From NCBI RefSeq assembly GCF_026341775.1, contig NZ_JAPEOB010000003.1:248001-312000 (forward strand): a stretch of DNA of 64,000 bases, given 5' to 3'. A program made the position numbers and the translations under genes. This document shows, one piece after another, positions 17,478 through 25,519 of the stretch. Position 1 is the stretch's first letter. Each line of letters begins with the position of its first letter. The notes under the pieces were generated by a model. The model searched no databases. It had not been told where the DNA came from and saw nothing but the letters and a program-made list of their open reading frames with translations. This DNA comes from Streptomyces sp. NBC_00654. GTDB taxonomy: Bacteria; Actinomycetota; Actinomycetes; Streptomycetales; Streptomycetaceae.

Positions 17478-18478
17478 GCAATGCCGCGTGCCCGGTTGTA
17501 CAGATCCCGGGCGGTCGGATTCTTCACGTGGGGGCGCAGAAGGCCGAACATCGCTCGTACACGGTCGTCCGCGCGCCCGGACTGAACCATGGGGTAGTCG
17601 TCAAGTGCCTGGTTCCAGGTCGCGCAGGCTGCTTCCAGATGGCCGAGCTCCAGCTGCCGTTCCGCGAGCGTTGCCCTGTGCCGGACCCGTGCGCGACGGT
17701 AGACGCCGAAGCGGAGCCTGTCGGACTGCTGCATGGATTCGACGGCGCCGGAGACGTCGCCGAGCCCATAACGCACCTGACTGATGTGGTAGTTGAGGGA
17801 TGAGGGGTCGTACGAACCGAACGGCGCGCTGCGGGACTCCGCACGGTCCATGGCCGTTTCCGCTTCACGGATGAATCGCATCGCGCTGACACGGTCACCT
17901 GTCTGAGCGGCTGCGTGAGCCTGCTGTCCGGCGAGAAAGGCACGCATCCTCGGTCCGGCCTGCGGAGACGCGGCAGCGGCGGCATCGGCCAGCTGCATGG
18001 CCTTCGTTCCATGGCCAAGGTCCACAGCTTGCACACTCATTCCGCGCAGGGTGGTGCAGTAGGTGAGATGGTCCTCAGCCGCACCGGCCAGTTCGAGCGC
18101 CTTGATGTAGTACCGCTGTGCAAGGCCGTGGAGGCCTTCGTCGACAGCCATGTAGCCGGTCAGATAGAGGAGATCCGAAGCCGCGGAGAGCATCGCCTGC
18201 CGGACCGGAGTGGGAGCGTCAGCACGCAAGTAGGCCGCCACCGTGTTGACCATGAACGATGCCGCCATCGGGCGGGCATGACGGCCGCCGAACTGATCGT
18301 CCAGGTCCGAGACCCGCTCGGTCATGGCGACGACCATGTCGACTTCACTCATCCCTATGCGCGAGAGACGCCCGGACTGGGCTGCTTCCGCCCGGCCGAT
18401 CACGTCAGGCCACCCGGGAATCGTCAGTGCCACGGAGAAGAGACCGGCGCCCAGGACTCCGCGACGGGAGGGCTCCAT
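17456..18478 (-). CDS. TPR-like regulatory protein without HTH, Tat-like N-terminus
   Basis: 340 residues. It begins MEPSRRGVLGAGLFSVAL, which resembles a twin-arginine signal but is also the linker segment found inside many longer Streptomyces XRE-TPR regulators. The rest is helical TPR-like repeat (AASDLLYLTGYMAVDEGLHG; HLTYCTTLRGMSVQAVDLG; HRATLAERQLELGHLEAA). No DNA-binding domain is present. It starts 1 nt after the stop of the upstream winged-helix gene, so the two are coupled and together may form a split regulator. True export is doubtful because no cleavage site is clear. Confidence 0.75.
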   Translation of the reverse strand: MEPSRRGVLGAGLFSVALTIPGWPDVIGRAEAAQSGRLSRIGMSEVDMVVAMTERVSDLDDQFGGRHARPMAASFMVNTVAAYLRADAPTPVRQAMLSAASDLLYLTGYMAVDEGLHGLAQRYYIKALELAGAAEDHLTYCTTLRGMSVQAVDLGHGTKAMQLADAAAAASPQAGPRMRAFLAGQQAHAAAQTGDRVSAMRFIREAETAMDRAESRSAPFGSYDPSSLNYHISQVRYGLGDVSGAVESMQQSDRLRFGVYRRARVRHRATLAERQLELGHLEAACATWNQALDDYPMVQSGRADDRVRAMFGLLRPHVKNPTARDLYNRARGIAPSALAG

Positions 18479-18479
18479 G

Positions 18480-19622
18480 TCACGCGCCCCCCAACGCCGC
18501 TGGTGCGAGGCCTTCTGCGGCTCTGACCGTGGCGAAGCGTTCGCGCCAGGGGGTGCCTTCGGGGAAGTAGTGGGTGCCGGTGTCCTGGAGCCAGTTCTCG
18601 TACGCCGTGGCCCGGCGGCACTCGGCGCATTCCGTTTCGTCGCCCAGGGGGCGGAAGACGTGCTCCTCGCCGGAGCCTGAGCTGGATTCGGAGCCCGAGT
18701 CGGAGCCCCAGCCCGAGCCCGCGCAGGCGATCAGGTCGCGGACCGGGGAGGGGGCCGGGGAGGAGGCCGGGGAGGGAGCGGAAGCGGGGCGGGGTACGGG
18801 TACGGGAGCGGGTTCCGGGCACTTCTGGGTCAGGCGGTAGCGGAGGAAGCCGACCGCCGAGCGGACGCCGCCCTCCGGGCGTTCGGCCAGTAACGCCTGG
18901 CGAAGGTCGGCCTCGCCCAGGCCGCGTTCCAGCCACTTCACCGCCTCCAGCGCCAGGTCGCGTGCCTCGCGGACTCCCAGGTGCAGTTCGCGGCGGGTGT
19001 GGCGCAGGGAGAGCAGGATGCGTTCGGCCAGGGCCAGTTGGGCCGGGTTCGGCGAGGGGGAGATCGCCTGGTTCGGGGATGAGCGTGTCTCGGGTGGGGC
19101 CGGGGAAGAGCCCGGGGAGGGATTCGGGGGGTACGGAGCCTGTGCGGTGGGCTGCGGGTCCGGATCCGCTTCGGAGGGTGGGTGGGGAGTGGTCTTATCT
19201 CTGTCGTCTTCTACCGGTTGATAGCCAGCAGTCTGCCGAGGGGTCGGCCGACCGACCGTCGGAGACTGCTCACTCGGTGGCGGGAACGTGGAGGGACCCT
19301 CTCTCAGGGTCGCTGCCTCGGCGCTCGTCAGCGGGATGTTCGTGAACAGTTGCTCGGTGGTCCAGCGGCCGCCCTCGATCTGGCTCCTCCACTCGTGCAC
19401 GAAACCGTTCTCGATCAGCTGCCTCTTCGCCCGCTGGTACGAACGGCCCGTCATGTCCAGCCGGTTGGCCAGCTCGCTCAAAGGGCGGTTCCTGGCGGAC
19501 TCGGGCAGGCCCTGGACATACAGGAGAAGGATCTTCGCATCGCTGCTCATCCGCCGCGTACGCACGACGTTGTTCGATGCCTTCGTATAGCCCGAAGAGG
19601 GCGCGATAACATGACGCAGCAT
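18480..19622 (-). CDS. Winged-helix domain protein, Streptomyces conserved
   Basis: 380 residues. An N-terminal winged helix is suggested by SSDAKILLLYVQGLPES, RPLSELANRLDMTGRSYQRA and KRQLIENGFVHEW (about 27-85), a pattern seen in replication-initiator-like and HTH_36-type proteins. A proline/serine-rich linker (about 105-185) precedes a helical segment (LALAERILLSLRHTRREL). A second Pro/Ala-rich stretch follows, then a C-terminal CxxC (ECAECRRATAYENWLQ). The start ATG has GAGG 11 nt upstream. Related genes occur just upstream of TPR regulators in other streptomycetes; the exact function is unknown. Confidence 0.75.
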   Translation of the reverse strand: MLRHVIAPSSGYTKASNNVVRTRRMSSDAKILLLYVQGLPESARNRPLSELANRLDMTGRSYQRAKRQLIENGFVHEWRSQIEGGRWTTEQLFTNIPLTSAEAATLREGPSTFPPPSEQSPTVGRPTPRQTAGYQPVEDDRDKTTPHPPSEADPDPQPTAQAPYPPNPSPGSSPAPPETRSSPNQAISPSPNPAQLALAERILLSLRHTRRELHLGVREARDLALEAVKWLERGLGEADLRQALLAERPEGGVRSAVGFLRYRLTQKCPEPAPVPVPRPASAPSPASSPAPSPVRDLIACAGSGWGSDSGSESSSGSGEEHVFRPLGDETECAECRRATAYENWLQDTGTHYFPEGTPWRERFATVRAAEGLAPAALGGA

Positions 19623-19774
19623 TTCCGGTTGCCTCGCAGTGGCACTGGTGGTGTAGGCCCTCGCGTGGTGTTACAGCACCACCGGGGGCCGCTCCATGCG
19701 CCTACGTACGCACAGAGGGTGATTACCCCGTCACCGTACCGCACCGGCCTCATCTCCCACCACACGAGCGGGAC

Positions 19775-20167
19775 TTACGCCAGCCGGAGCGAGCCGTGCC
19801 GGTGATTCGCCGGTGGGATCTCCACCAGGTCCGCCATGTCCACGCCGATGCCGCCGTCCGGACCGGAGTTGACCAGGCGCCGCAGCCGTCCCACCTGCGA
19901 GCGCAGCCGCTGTCTCGCCCGGCGCTCCTCCTGGGCCGACCAACGACCCACGCTCGCATCGCGGTTGTGGCGGGGGAAGCTGTACACCTGAACGTGGCGG
20001 CGCACCGCCCGGGGCCGCGGTCTGCGGCACTCGTCCGCCGCCTCGGCGAGGCTCCGGGCGCTGTAGCGCAGGTCGCGTACGACGACGCGGTGCCACGGGC
20101 CGCCGAAGCGTTCGTCGAACGTCTTCCTCGTCTGCGACGGGGGGAAGTGGTGAGCCGTGCGTGCCAA
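19775..20167 (-). CDS. Conserved basic protein of unknown function
   Basis: 130 residues from a TTG start backed by an excellent GGGAGG ribosome site 5-6 nt upstream. The sequence is rich in Arg and His (FDERFGGPWHRVVVRDLRYS; RARQRLRSQVGRLRRLV) with no recognisable domain. Codon third positions follow the GC bias in this frame. Two overlapping minus-strand frames are also open here, so the choice rests on the ribosome site and composition. It could be a small nucleic-acid-binding protein. Confidence 0.55.
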   Translation of the reverse strand: MARTAHHFPPSQTRKTFDERFGGPWHRVVVRDLRYSARSLAEAADECRRPRPRAVRRHVQVYSFPRHNRDASVGRWSAQEERRARQRLRSQVGRLRRLVNSGPDGGIGVDMADLVEIPPANHRHGSLRLA

Positions 20168-20287
20168 ACGTTCCTCCCGTGGTGTGTACCCGGTCGATGG
20201 CGGCGGTCAGGCGGTGCAGCCGTTCCCTGGGGGCCTGCCGCCGGTCCGCCCATTGTCCTCGTACACGCGATTTGACTTGCTCCTACA

Positions 20288-20305
20288 TATCGAGAAAGCT
20301 AGATA
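20288..20305. promoter_or_regulatory. Putative ArsR-family operator upstream of the arsR-like gene
   Basis: An A+T-rich imperfect palindrome, TATCGAG-AAAG-CTAGATA, in an otherwise G+C-rich region 72 bp before the regulator start. The same 17-bp core occurs in inverted orientation at 20798-20815, before the MFS gene. Two copies at the two promoters of a regulator/transporter pair point to the regulator's own binding site. Confidence 0.65.
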
Positions 20306-20377
20306 CATAGCGTGAGGCCGATGGGCTCATGAAGATTCGAAGATTCGAAGATCCGAGGACTCGCAGAGAGGCGCCCC

Positions 20378-20689
20378 ATGGACCCCCTGGCCGTGCACAA
20401 GGCCCTCGCCAATCCTTCCCGGCTGCAGTTCATGCAGTGGCTGAAGGACCCCGAGAAGTACTTCGACGAGGACTCCTACACACAACAGGGGCTGGGCTTC
20501 CACATCGGCGTGTGCGTGGGCGACATCCAGAAGCGGGCCGGGCTCGCCCAGTCCGTGGTGTCCGGCTACCTCCAGACCCTCAGGGACGCGGGCCTCCTCA
20601 CCTCGGAGCGCGTCGGCAAGTGGACGTACTACCGGCGCAACGAGCCGGTGATCGCCGAGTTCGCCGCCCACGTACGCGACGAGCTGTAG
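20378..20689 (+). CDS. ArsR/SmtB-family transcriptional regulator
   Basis: 103 residues forming a winged helix: HKALANPSRLQFMQWL, then the recognition region AGLAQSVVSGYLQTLRDAGLL and the wing SERVGKWTYYRRN. AGAGAGG precedes the ATG. A lone cysteine (GVCVGD) is present but there is no ELCVCDL-type metal motif, so the inducer may not be a metal. The MFS efflux gene follows in the same direction after 141 bp and shares an operator sequence, so the regulator probably represses both. Confidence 0.9.
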   Translation: MDPLAVHKALANPSRLQFMQWLKDPEKYFDEDSYTQQGLGFHIGVCVGDIQKRAGLAQSVVSGYLQTLRDAGLLTSERVGKWTYYRRNEPVIAEFAAHVRDEL

Positions 20690-20797
20690 CACCCCCGCTC
20701 CCAGCGCCCCGCCCCCGGCCCGTACACCCACGCCCGACCGCCGCGCTCCGCACCCCTGCGCCCCCGCGCACCCAGGAGGCGCTCCGGCGACTCCATA

Positions 20798-20815
20798 TAT
20801 CTACTTTTCTAGATT
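20798..20815. promoter_or_regulatory. Second ArsR-type operator, upstream of the MFS gene
   Basis: TATCTAC-TTTT-CTAGATT, the inverse-orientation counterpart of the site at 20288. It sits 15 bp before the MFS start, where bound repressor would block the promoter or initiation. Confidence 0.65.
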
Positions 20816-20830
20816 TAAAGAAAGGCCGTG

Positions 20831-22060
20831 ATGAGAAAGACCTCCGCCGCCGTCCTGGTGCTCGCCCTGGGCGTGTTCGGCATCATCACCACCGAGATGG
20901 GCATCGTCGGTGTGCTCCCCCAGCTCTCCGCCGAGCTCGGCGTCCAGCCCTCCACCGCCGGCTGGCTCGTCGGGGCGTTCGCCCTGGTCATCGCGGTGAC
21001 CGGGCCCTTCACGACACTGCTCGCCTCCGGGATCAACCGCAAGAAGGTGCTCGCCGCCGCGATCGCGGTGTTCGCCCTCTCCAACGCCGTGTACGCCCTC
21101 ACCACCCAGTACGAGGTGATGCTCGCCTTCCGCATCATCCCGGCCATCTTCCATCCGGTCTTCTTCTCGGTCGCGCTGGCCACCGCCGCCCGCATGGCCA
21201 TGAGCAAGGACAGCGAGGGCACGGCCGACACGGAGGACCCGGACGGATCCAAGGCCGCCACGCGGGCGACGACGACCGTCTTCGCCGGCGTCACCGTCGG
21301 GTTCGCCTTCGGGGTGCCGCTGACCTCGTACCTCGCCGAGCACCTGTCGCTCTCCACGTCCTTCTGGTTCGCCGCGCTCGTCAATCTGATCGCGTTCCTC
21401 GGGATCCTGCGCCTGCTCCCGGACATGCCGGTCGGACAACGCGTCTCGTACGGAACCCAGTTGAGCGTCCTCAAGCAGTCCCGGATGTGGCTGACCATCA
21501 CGTCGGTCGTGTTCGTCTTCGCGTCGATGTTCTCCGTCTACGGCTACTTCGCGGAGTACCTGGGCGAGGTCACCGGCATGAACGGCTCGTGGGTCAGCGC
21601 CATGCTGATGGCCTTCGGCATCGTGATGTTCCTCGGCAACTTCGCCTTCGGCAGCCTGCTCCAGAGGAACCTCACCCGTACCGCGCTCGCCTATCCGGTC
21701 CTCTGCCTGCTCGTCTACGTACTCGTGTACGCGATCGGGCCACGGTTCGCCCCGATGGTCGTGGGCGTGCTGGTCTGGGGAGCCGTGCACTCCGGCGGGC
21801 TCATCGTCACCCAGAGCTGGCTGGGCCGCGACGCGCGCGACGTCCCCGAGTTCGGCAACAGCCTCTTCATCTCCTTCTCCAATCTCGGCATCACCCTCGG
21901 CACCGCGGTCGGCGGATGGGTCATCTCCTCCGCCGGTACGCGCCAACTGCCCTGGGCGGGAGCCGGGTTCGCCGTCGCCGCACTGGTCGTCATGCTGGTG
22001 CGCCTGAGCCTGGACCGGGCCGGGAAGCGGGCGTCGCGGATCGAGCCGGTGCCCGCCTGA
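20831..22060 (+). CDS. MFS efflux transporter, DHA1/AraJ-like
   Basis: 409 residues, 12 predicted membrane helices. The first helix begins AAVLVLALGVFGIITTEMGIVGVLPQL, followed by TAGWLVGAFALVIAVTGP and the DHA1 loop SGINRKKVLAAA. A GTG 3 nt upstream is possible, but GAAAGG fits the ATG better. A hydrophilic insertion (KDSEGTADTEDPDGSK) sits between helices 4-5 and is longer than usual. Drug or metabolite export controlled by the upstream ArsR-like protein is inferred; the substrate is unknown. Confidence 0.88.
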   Translation: MRKTSAAVLVLALGVFGIITTEMGIVGVLPQLSAELGVQPSTAGWLVGAFALVIAVTGPFTTLLASGINRKKVLAAAIAVFALSNAVYALTTQYEVMLAFRIIPAIFHPVFFSVALATAARMAMSKDSEGTADTEDPDGSKAATRATTTVFAGVTVGFAFGVPLTSYLAEHLSLSTSFWFAALVNLIAFLGILRLLPDMPVGQRVSYGTQLSVLKQSRMWLTITSVVFVFASMFSVYGYFAEYLGEVTGMNGSWVSAMLMAFGIVMFLGNFAFGSLLQRNLTRTALAYPVLCLLVYVLVYAIGPRFAPMVVGVLVWGAVHSGGLIVTQSWLGRDARDVPEFGNSLFISFSNLGITLGTAVGGWVISSAGTRQLPWAGAGFAVAALVVMLVRLSLDRAGKRASRIEPVPA

Positions 22061-22071
22061 GGGATCACAGA

Positions 22072-22171
22072 ACCGGTGCCCAGGACCGGTGTCGCAGGAC
22101 CGGTGTCGCGTGGACCGGTGCCCCGGGACCGGTATCGCGTGGACCGGTATCGCGTGGACCGGTATCGCAGG
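22072..22171. repeat. GC-rich tandem repeat, 14-15 bp unit
   Basis: About seven units of accggtatcgcgtgg with drift (gtgtcgcagg, gtgccccggg variants), directly after the MFS stop and before the next gene. No reading frame uses it. Confidence 0.85.
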
Positions 22172-22235
22172 TCCATGGCCACGAGTCCGTAGCCCACAGG
22201 TCCGTTGTCACACTCCCTCCGTATGCTCCTGCCCC

Positions 22236-22838
22236 ATGGCACAGACACTGATGATCTACAACGGCACGACCGACGAGACGGCGGACGAGCCGCGCACCGG
22301 AGGGATACCTCTCGTCCCCGCGGACTTCTCGTGGCCGCACTGCGATACCTGCGAGGGCGCGATGAAGTTCCTGGCGCACCTGCCGGTCGAACAGGGGGTG
22401 GTGTCCGTGTTCCAGTGCGAGAACGACCCCGGCCTGTGCGAGGAGTGGGAGGCCTTCGAGGGAGGCAATCGGGCCTTTCTGTTCCCGCGCGAGGGGCTGG
22501 TACCGGCAGCCGTCCCGGCCGAGGGCGATACCCTGCTGGGCGCGGTCTCGGCGATCAAGCTGGAGACCGTCGACGAGGACACGTACAACGACGCGCGCGA
22601 GCAGTACCGCCTGCGCAGCGGCAGGGGGCGCCTGGTGCTGGGGTCGCTGGGCGGTGAGGCGGACTGGCTCTACGAGGACCAGTGGCCCGCGTGCCCCGGC
22701 TGCGGGCAGCTCATGACGTTCGTCGGGCATCTGGAGGAGGGCAACGAAAACGCGACCGCCGCCAACTTCGGCGGAGGCTGCGGATACGTCCTGGTGTGCG
22801 ACCCGTGCCGGTCTGCCGCGTTTCTCACGCAGAGCTGA
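22236..22838 (+). CDS. Cysteine-rich conserved protein, possibly DUF1963-like
   Basis: 200 residues. The sequence has two similar halves: GGIPLVPADFSWPHCDTCEGAMKFLAHLP and, later, WPACPGCGQLMTFVGHLEEG, then GGCGYVLVCDPC. The paired CxxC motifs suggest a zinc-binding fold, and the 'FLxHLP/FVGHLE' pattern resembles the YwqG/DUF1963 family, an assignment I hold only moderately. It stands alone between the MFS and FMN reductase genes. Function unknown. Confidence 0.7.
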   Translation: MAQTLMIYNGTTDETADEPRTGGIPLVPADFSWPHCDTCEGAMKFLAHLPVEQGVVSVFQCENDPGLCEEWEAFEGGNRAFLFPREGLVPAAVPAEGDTLLGAVSAIKLETVDEDTYNDAREQYRLRSGRGRLVLGSLGGEADWLYEDQWPACPGCGQLMTFVGHLEEGNENATAANFGGGCGYVLVCDPCRSAAFLTQS

Positions 22839-22874
22839 CGGAACAAGTCCGGTGCCGTCCGGAGTTCTGAGGAC

Positions 22875-23441
22875 ATGCCTACCTCACGCGTAGTCCTTCT
22901 GCTGTCCGGCAGCCTGCGGGCCGGGTCCTCCAACGAGACCGTGCTGCGCACCGCCGGGGACGTGGCCCCCGCCTCCGTACGCACGGTCTTCTACGAGGGC
23001 CTGGGGGAGCTGCCCCACTTCAACCCCGACGACGACACCGATCCACTGCCGAAGCCGGTGACGGAGATGCGGGCCGCGATCGATGCCGCCGACGCGCTGC
23101 TGATCTGTACGCCGGAGTACGCGGGGACGCTGCCCGGGTCGTTCAAGAACCTCCTCGACTGGACCGTCGGCGGCACCGAGATCGGTGACAAGCCCGTCGC
23201 CTGGCTGAACGCCGCCGCGCCCGGCCGGGGGGAGGGCGCATCGGCGACACTCCGCAGCGTGCTCGGTTACACGGGTGGGGCCGTCGTGGACGCGGCCTGC
23301 GTACGGGTCTCGCTCGACCGGAACACCGTCGGCGCGGACGGGATCAGCACCGATCCGGAGATCCGCCGGCAGCTGGCGGCCACGCTCGATGCACTGGTGG
23401 ACGCGGCGGCCTCTGCCGCTGACGCTCCCCCTGCACCGTAG
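22875..23441 (+). CDS. NADPH-dependent FMN reductase family protein
   Basis: 188 residues with a flavodoxin-like fold: the phosphate loop LSGSLRAGSSNETVL at the N-terminus, FNPDDD, and the family signature TPEYAGTLPGSFKNLLDW (about 78-96). It matches the usual size of this family (ChrR/YieF/SsuE type). It would reduce flavin or a quinone/metal substrate with NAD(P)H in the cytoplasm. GAGGAC sits close before the ATG. No operon partner is clear. Confidence 0.88.
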   Translation: MPTSRVVLLLSGSLRAGSSNETVLRTAGDVAPASVRTVFYEGLGELPHFNPDDDTDPLPKPVTEMRAAIDAADALLICTPEYAGTLPGSFKNLLDWTVGGTEIGDKPVAWLNAAAPGRGEGASATLRSVLGYTGGAVVDAACVRVSLDRNTVGADGISTDPEIRRQLAATLDALVDAAASAADAPPAP

Positions 23442-23628
23442 GTCCGCAGGTCCGCAGGTCCGTGGGCGTGGGGAGCGGAAGGGTGCGAGCTTCCGGTCCT
23501 GCCCGCGGTCTTTCCTCCGGTCATGCCCGCCGTCTCTCGTCCCGTCCTGCCCGCTGTGACGGTCTCCGGTCATGCTCCTCGCACGCTCCCGCCGATGGGC
23601 CCGACGAACGAACGGAAGTCCGCCCACC

Positions 23629-24591
23629 ATGCGTACCCGCGTTCCCCGCCGCACCGCACTCACCTCCCTGACGGGACTCGCCGCGCTCCCCCTCGCCGGG
23701 TGCGGGACGGACAGCGGCAGACCGAAGGCCGCGACTCCTTCCGGAACCGGCTCCGGCTCCGGAACCGGGTCGGGGTCGGGCTCCGGCAGCCCGGAGCGGC
23801 CGGCCGGGCGTCGAACCGAGCGTGATTTCCGCGCACTTGAGCGCACGTACGATGCCCGGCTGGGCGTCTACGCGCTCGACACCGGCACCGGCCGGTACGT
23901 CACCCACCGGCCCGACGAGCGCTTCGCCTACGCCTCGACCTGCAAGGCCCTGCTCGCCGCGGCCGTCATGGACAGGATCTCCCTCAAGCAGCTCGACCGG
24001 CGCGTACGGTACGGGCGCGAGGTCCCCGTCGGACACTCGCCGGTCACCGAACGGCACGTCGGCGCCGGACTGACCCTGCGGGAGCTGTGCGACGCCGCCA
24101 TCCGGTACAGCGACAACGGTGCGGCCAACCTCCTCTTCCGTGAACTCGGCGGCCCCCGCGGGCTGCAGAACGCGCTCGCCGCCCTCGGTGACCGCGTCAC
24201 CCGCTGCGACCGCTACGAGGTCGAGCTGAGCGACGCCGTGCCCGGTGACCTCCGCGACACCAGCACCGCGCGCGCCCTCGCCACCGATCTGCGCGCCTAC
24301 GTCCTGGACGACGCCCTCTCCCCCGACAAGCGCGCCCTGCTGACCGACTGGCTCAAGCGCAACACCACCGGCGACCGGACCATCCGCGCCGGCGCCCCGG
24401 ACGGCTGGCAGGTCGGCGACAAGACGGGTACCGGCGGCTACGGCACCCGTAACGACATCGCCGTCGTCTGGCCCCCCGACGCCGCGCCGATCACCATCGC
24501 CGTTCTCTCCCGGCGTGACACGCGTGACGCGGAGCGCGACGACGCCCTCATCGCCGGTGCCGCCGAGGTGGCCCTCAACGCCCTGGCCTGA
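23629..24591 (+). CDS. bla: Class A beta-lactamase, Tat/lipoprotein-anchored
   Basis: 320 residues. The N-terminus has paired arginines (PRRTALTSL) and a lipobox LAGC (Cys25), so it is probably exported and lipid-anchored; a Ser/Gly-rich linker follows (about 38-56). Catalytic motifs: S103-T-C-K106 (SxxK), S161-D-N163, an omega loop RYEVELSD with E197 as the Glu166 equivalent, and K265-T-G267. The residue matching Asn170 is serine (S201), which is unusual. The ATG used is the one giving a proper signal; 19 extra upstream codons are possible. It hydrolyses beta-lactams outside the membrane. No adjacent blaI/blaR-type regulator is visible. Confidence 0.9.
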   Translation: MRTRVPRRTALTSLTGLAALPLAGCGTDSGRPKAATPSGTGSGSGTGSGSGSGSPERPAGRRTERDFRALERTYDARLGVYALDTGTGRYVTHRPDERFAYASTCKALLAAAVMDRISLKQLDRRVRYGREVPVGHSPVTERHVGAGLTLRELCDAAIRYSDNGAANLLFRELGGPRGLQNALAALGDRVTRCDRYEVELSDAVPGDLRDTSTARALATDLRAYVLDDALSPDKRALLTDWLKRNTTGDRTIRAGAPDGWQVGDKTGTGGYGTRNDIAVVWPPDAAPITIAVLSRRDTRDAERDDALIAGAAEVALNALA

Positions 24592-24612
24592 GCCCGGGGT
24601 CGTGCGGCCGCG

Positions 24613-25350
24613 TCAGTGGGTACTCGGCGGTACGGGGGACGGTGGCACGGCGGCCGGGGTCGCGGCGGCCGGGGTCGCGGCGGCCGGGGTCGCGGCGGCC
24701 GGGGTCGCGGCGGCCGGGGTCGCGGCGGTCGGGGTCGCGGCGGCCGGTGGCACGGTGGCCGGGCTTTCGGCGGTCAGGTAGCGCTGGACCGTCGGGGCCA
24801 GCCAGTCCGTGATCTCGTCACGGGTCATGGCGGCGGTGACCGGGAACCGCAGCACATAGCGGGTCAGGGCCATCCCGAGCATCTGGGAGGCGACCAGGGC
24901 GGCGCGTACGGGGGCCGTGGTCGGGGCGGGGCAGATCCGGGCGGCCAGCGGCAGCAGCTGCTGCTTGAAGATCTCCTGCATGCGCTCCGCGCCTGCCTGA
25001 TTGGTGACGCCGACCCTGAGCAGCGCGGTCAGGGCGCCGTTCTGCTCCCAGAGGTCGACGAAGTGGCCCACGAGCGTGCGGCCCACCTCCGCCTCGGGGA
25101 CCGTCAACAGATCGGGAAGGCGCAGGTCGACCGTGCAGGCGGCCTCGAAGAGCTGCTCCTTGTTGCCGTAGTAGCGCATCACCATCGACGGATCGATACG
25201 CGCGTCCTTGGCGATCGCCCTGATCGTGGCTCGTTCGTATCCATCGGCCGCGAAGCGTTCGAGTGCCGCGGTGAGAATGCTCGCGCGGGTGGTGTCGGAG
25301 CGGCGGGACCGCGGTTCCGGCGTCGGGTCCTGCTTCACGTCTCGCGTCAT
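24613..25350 (-). CDS. TetR-family regulator with repetitive C-terminal tail
   Basis: 245 residues. HTH at about 22-68 (ASILTAALERFAADGYERAT, AKDARIDPSMVMRYYGNKEQL). The C-terminal ligand domain is of normal length up to about residue 200; then comes a tail of ATPAA-type repeats encoded by seven 15-bp DNA repeats, ending PSPVPPSTH. It diverges from an FAD monooxygenase gene across a 170-bp region packed with 14-bp repeats, so it very likely represses that gene and itself. Confidence 0.9.
   Translation of the reverse strand: MTRDVKQDPTPEPRSRRSDTTRASILTAALERFAADGYERATIRAIAKDARIDPSMVMRYYGNKEQLFEAACTVDLRLPDLLTVPEAEVGRTLVGHFVDLWEQNGALTALLRVGVTNQAGAERMQEIFKQQLLPLAARICPAPTTAPVRAALVASQMLGMALTRYVLRFPVTAAMTRDEITDWLAPTVQRYLTAESPATVPPAAATPTAATPAAATPAAATPAAATPAAATPAAVPPSPVPPSTH
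24646..24750. repeat. 15-bp tandem repeat inside the TetR gene
   Basis: Seven near-identical copies of cgcggcggccggggt, in frame, giving the Ala/Thr/Pro tail of the TetR protein. The unit length is a multiple of three, so copy number can change without a frameshift. Confidence 0.92.
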
Positions 25351-25505
25351 GTCAACAACCGTAGGCCAACGGACGAAGGCCAACAAGCGGAGGCCAACAG
25401 CTGTAGGCCAACAAGCGTTGACAGCCCCGGGGCAGCGTTCTACCGTTGACAACAAGCGTTGACCCACAGTCGTTGACCCACAAGCGTTGACCAACTGGCG
25501 TTGAC
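25351..25505. promoter_or_regulatory. Phased 14-bp repeat array, probable TetR operator
   Basis: Left block: GGCCAAC at 25364, 25378, 25392 and 25406, exactly 14 bp apart, preceded by GTCAAC at 25351. Right block: CGTTGAC at 25416, 25444, 25457, 25471, 25485 and 25499, 13, 14 or 28 bp apart. The left block is the reverse complement type (GTTGGCC) of the right block (GTTGACC), so the two face each other. The array fills the gap between the TetR and monooxygenase starts. Some TTGAC copies may also serve as -35 elements. Confidence 0.75.
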
Positions 25506-25519
25506 CACGGGAGGCCACC

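Noticed and set aside
19731..20253. Two other minus-strand frames overlapping the gene at 19775-20167
   Set aside because: They lack a ribosome site as good as GGGAGG before the TTG and show less third-position GC bias.
24646..24750. CRISPR or attachment-site repeat
   Set aside because: Pure 15-bp tandem repeat inside a coding frame.
25351..25505. CRISPR-like array
   Set aside because: Repeat unit is only 7 bp of conserved core in a 14-bp period with no unique 30-40 bp spacers and no cas genes.
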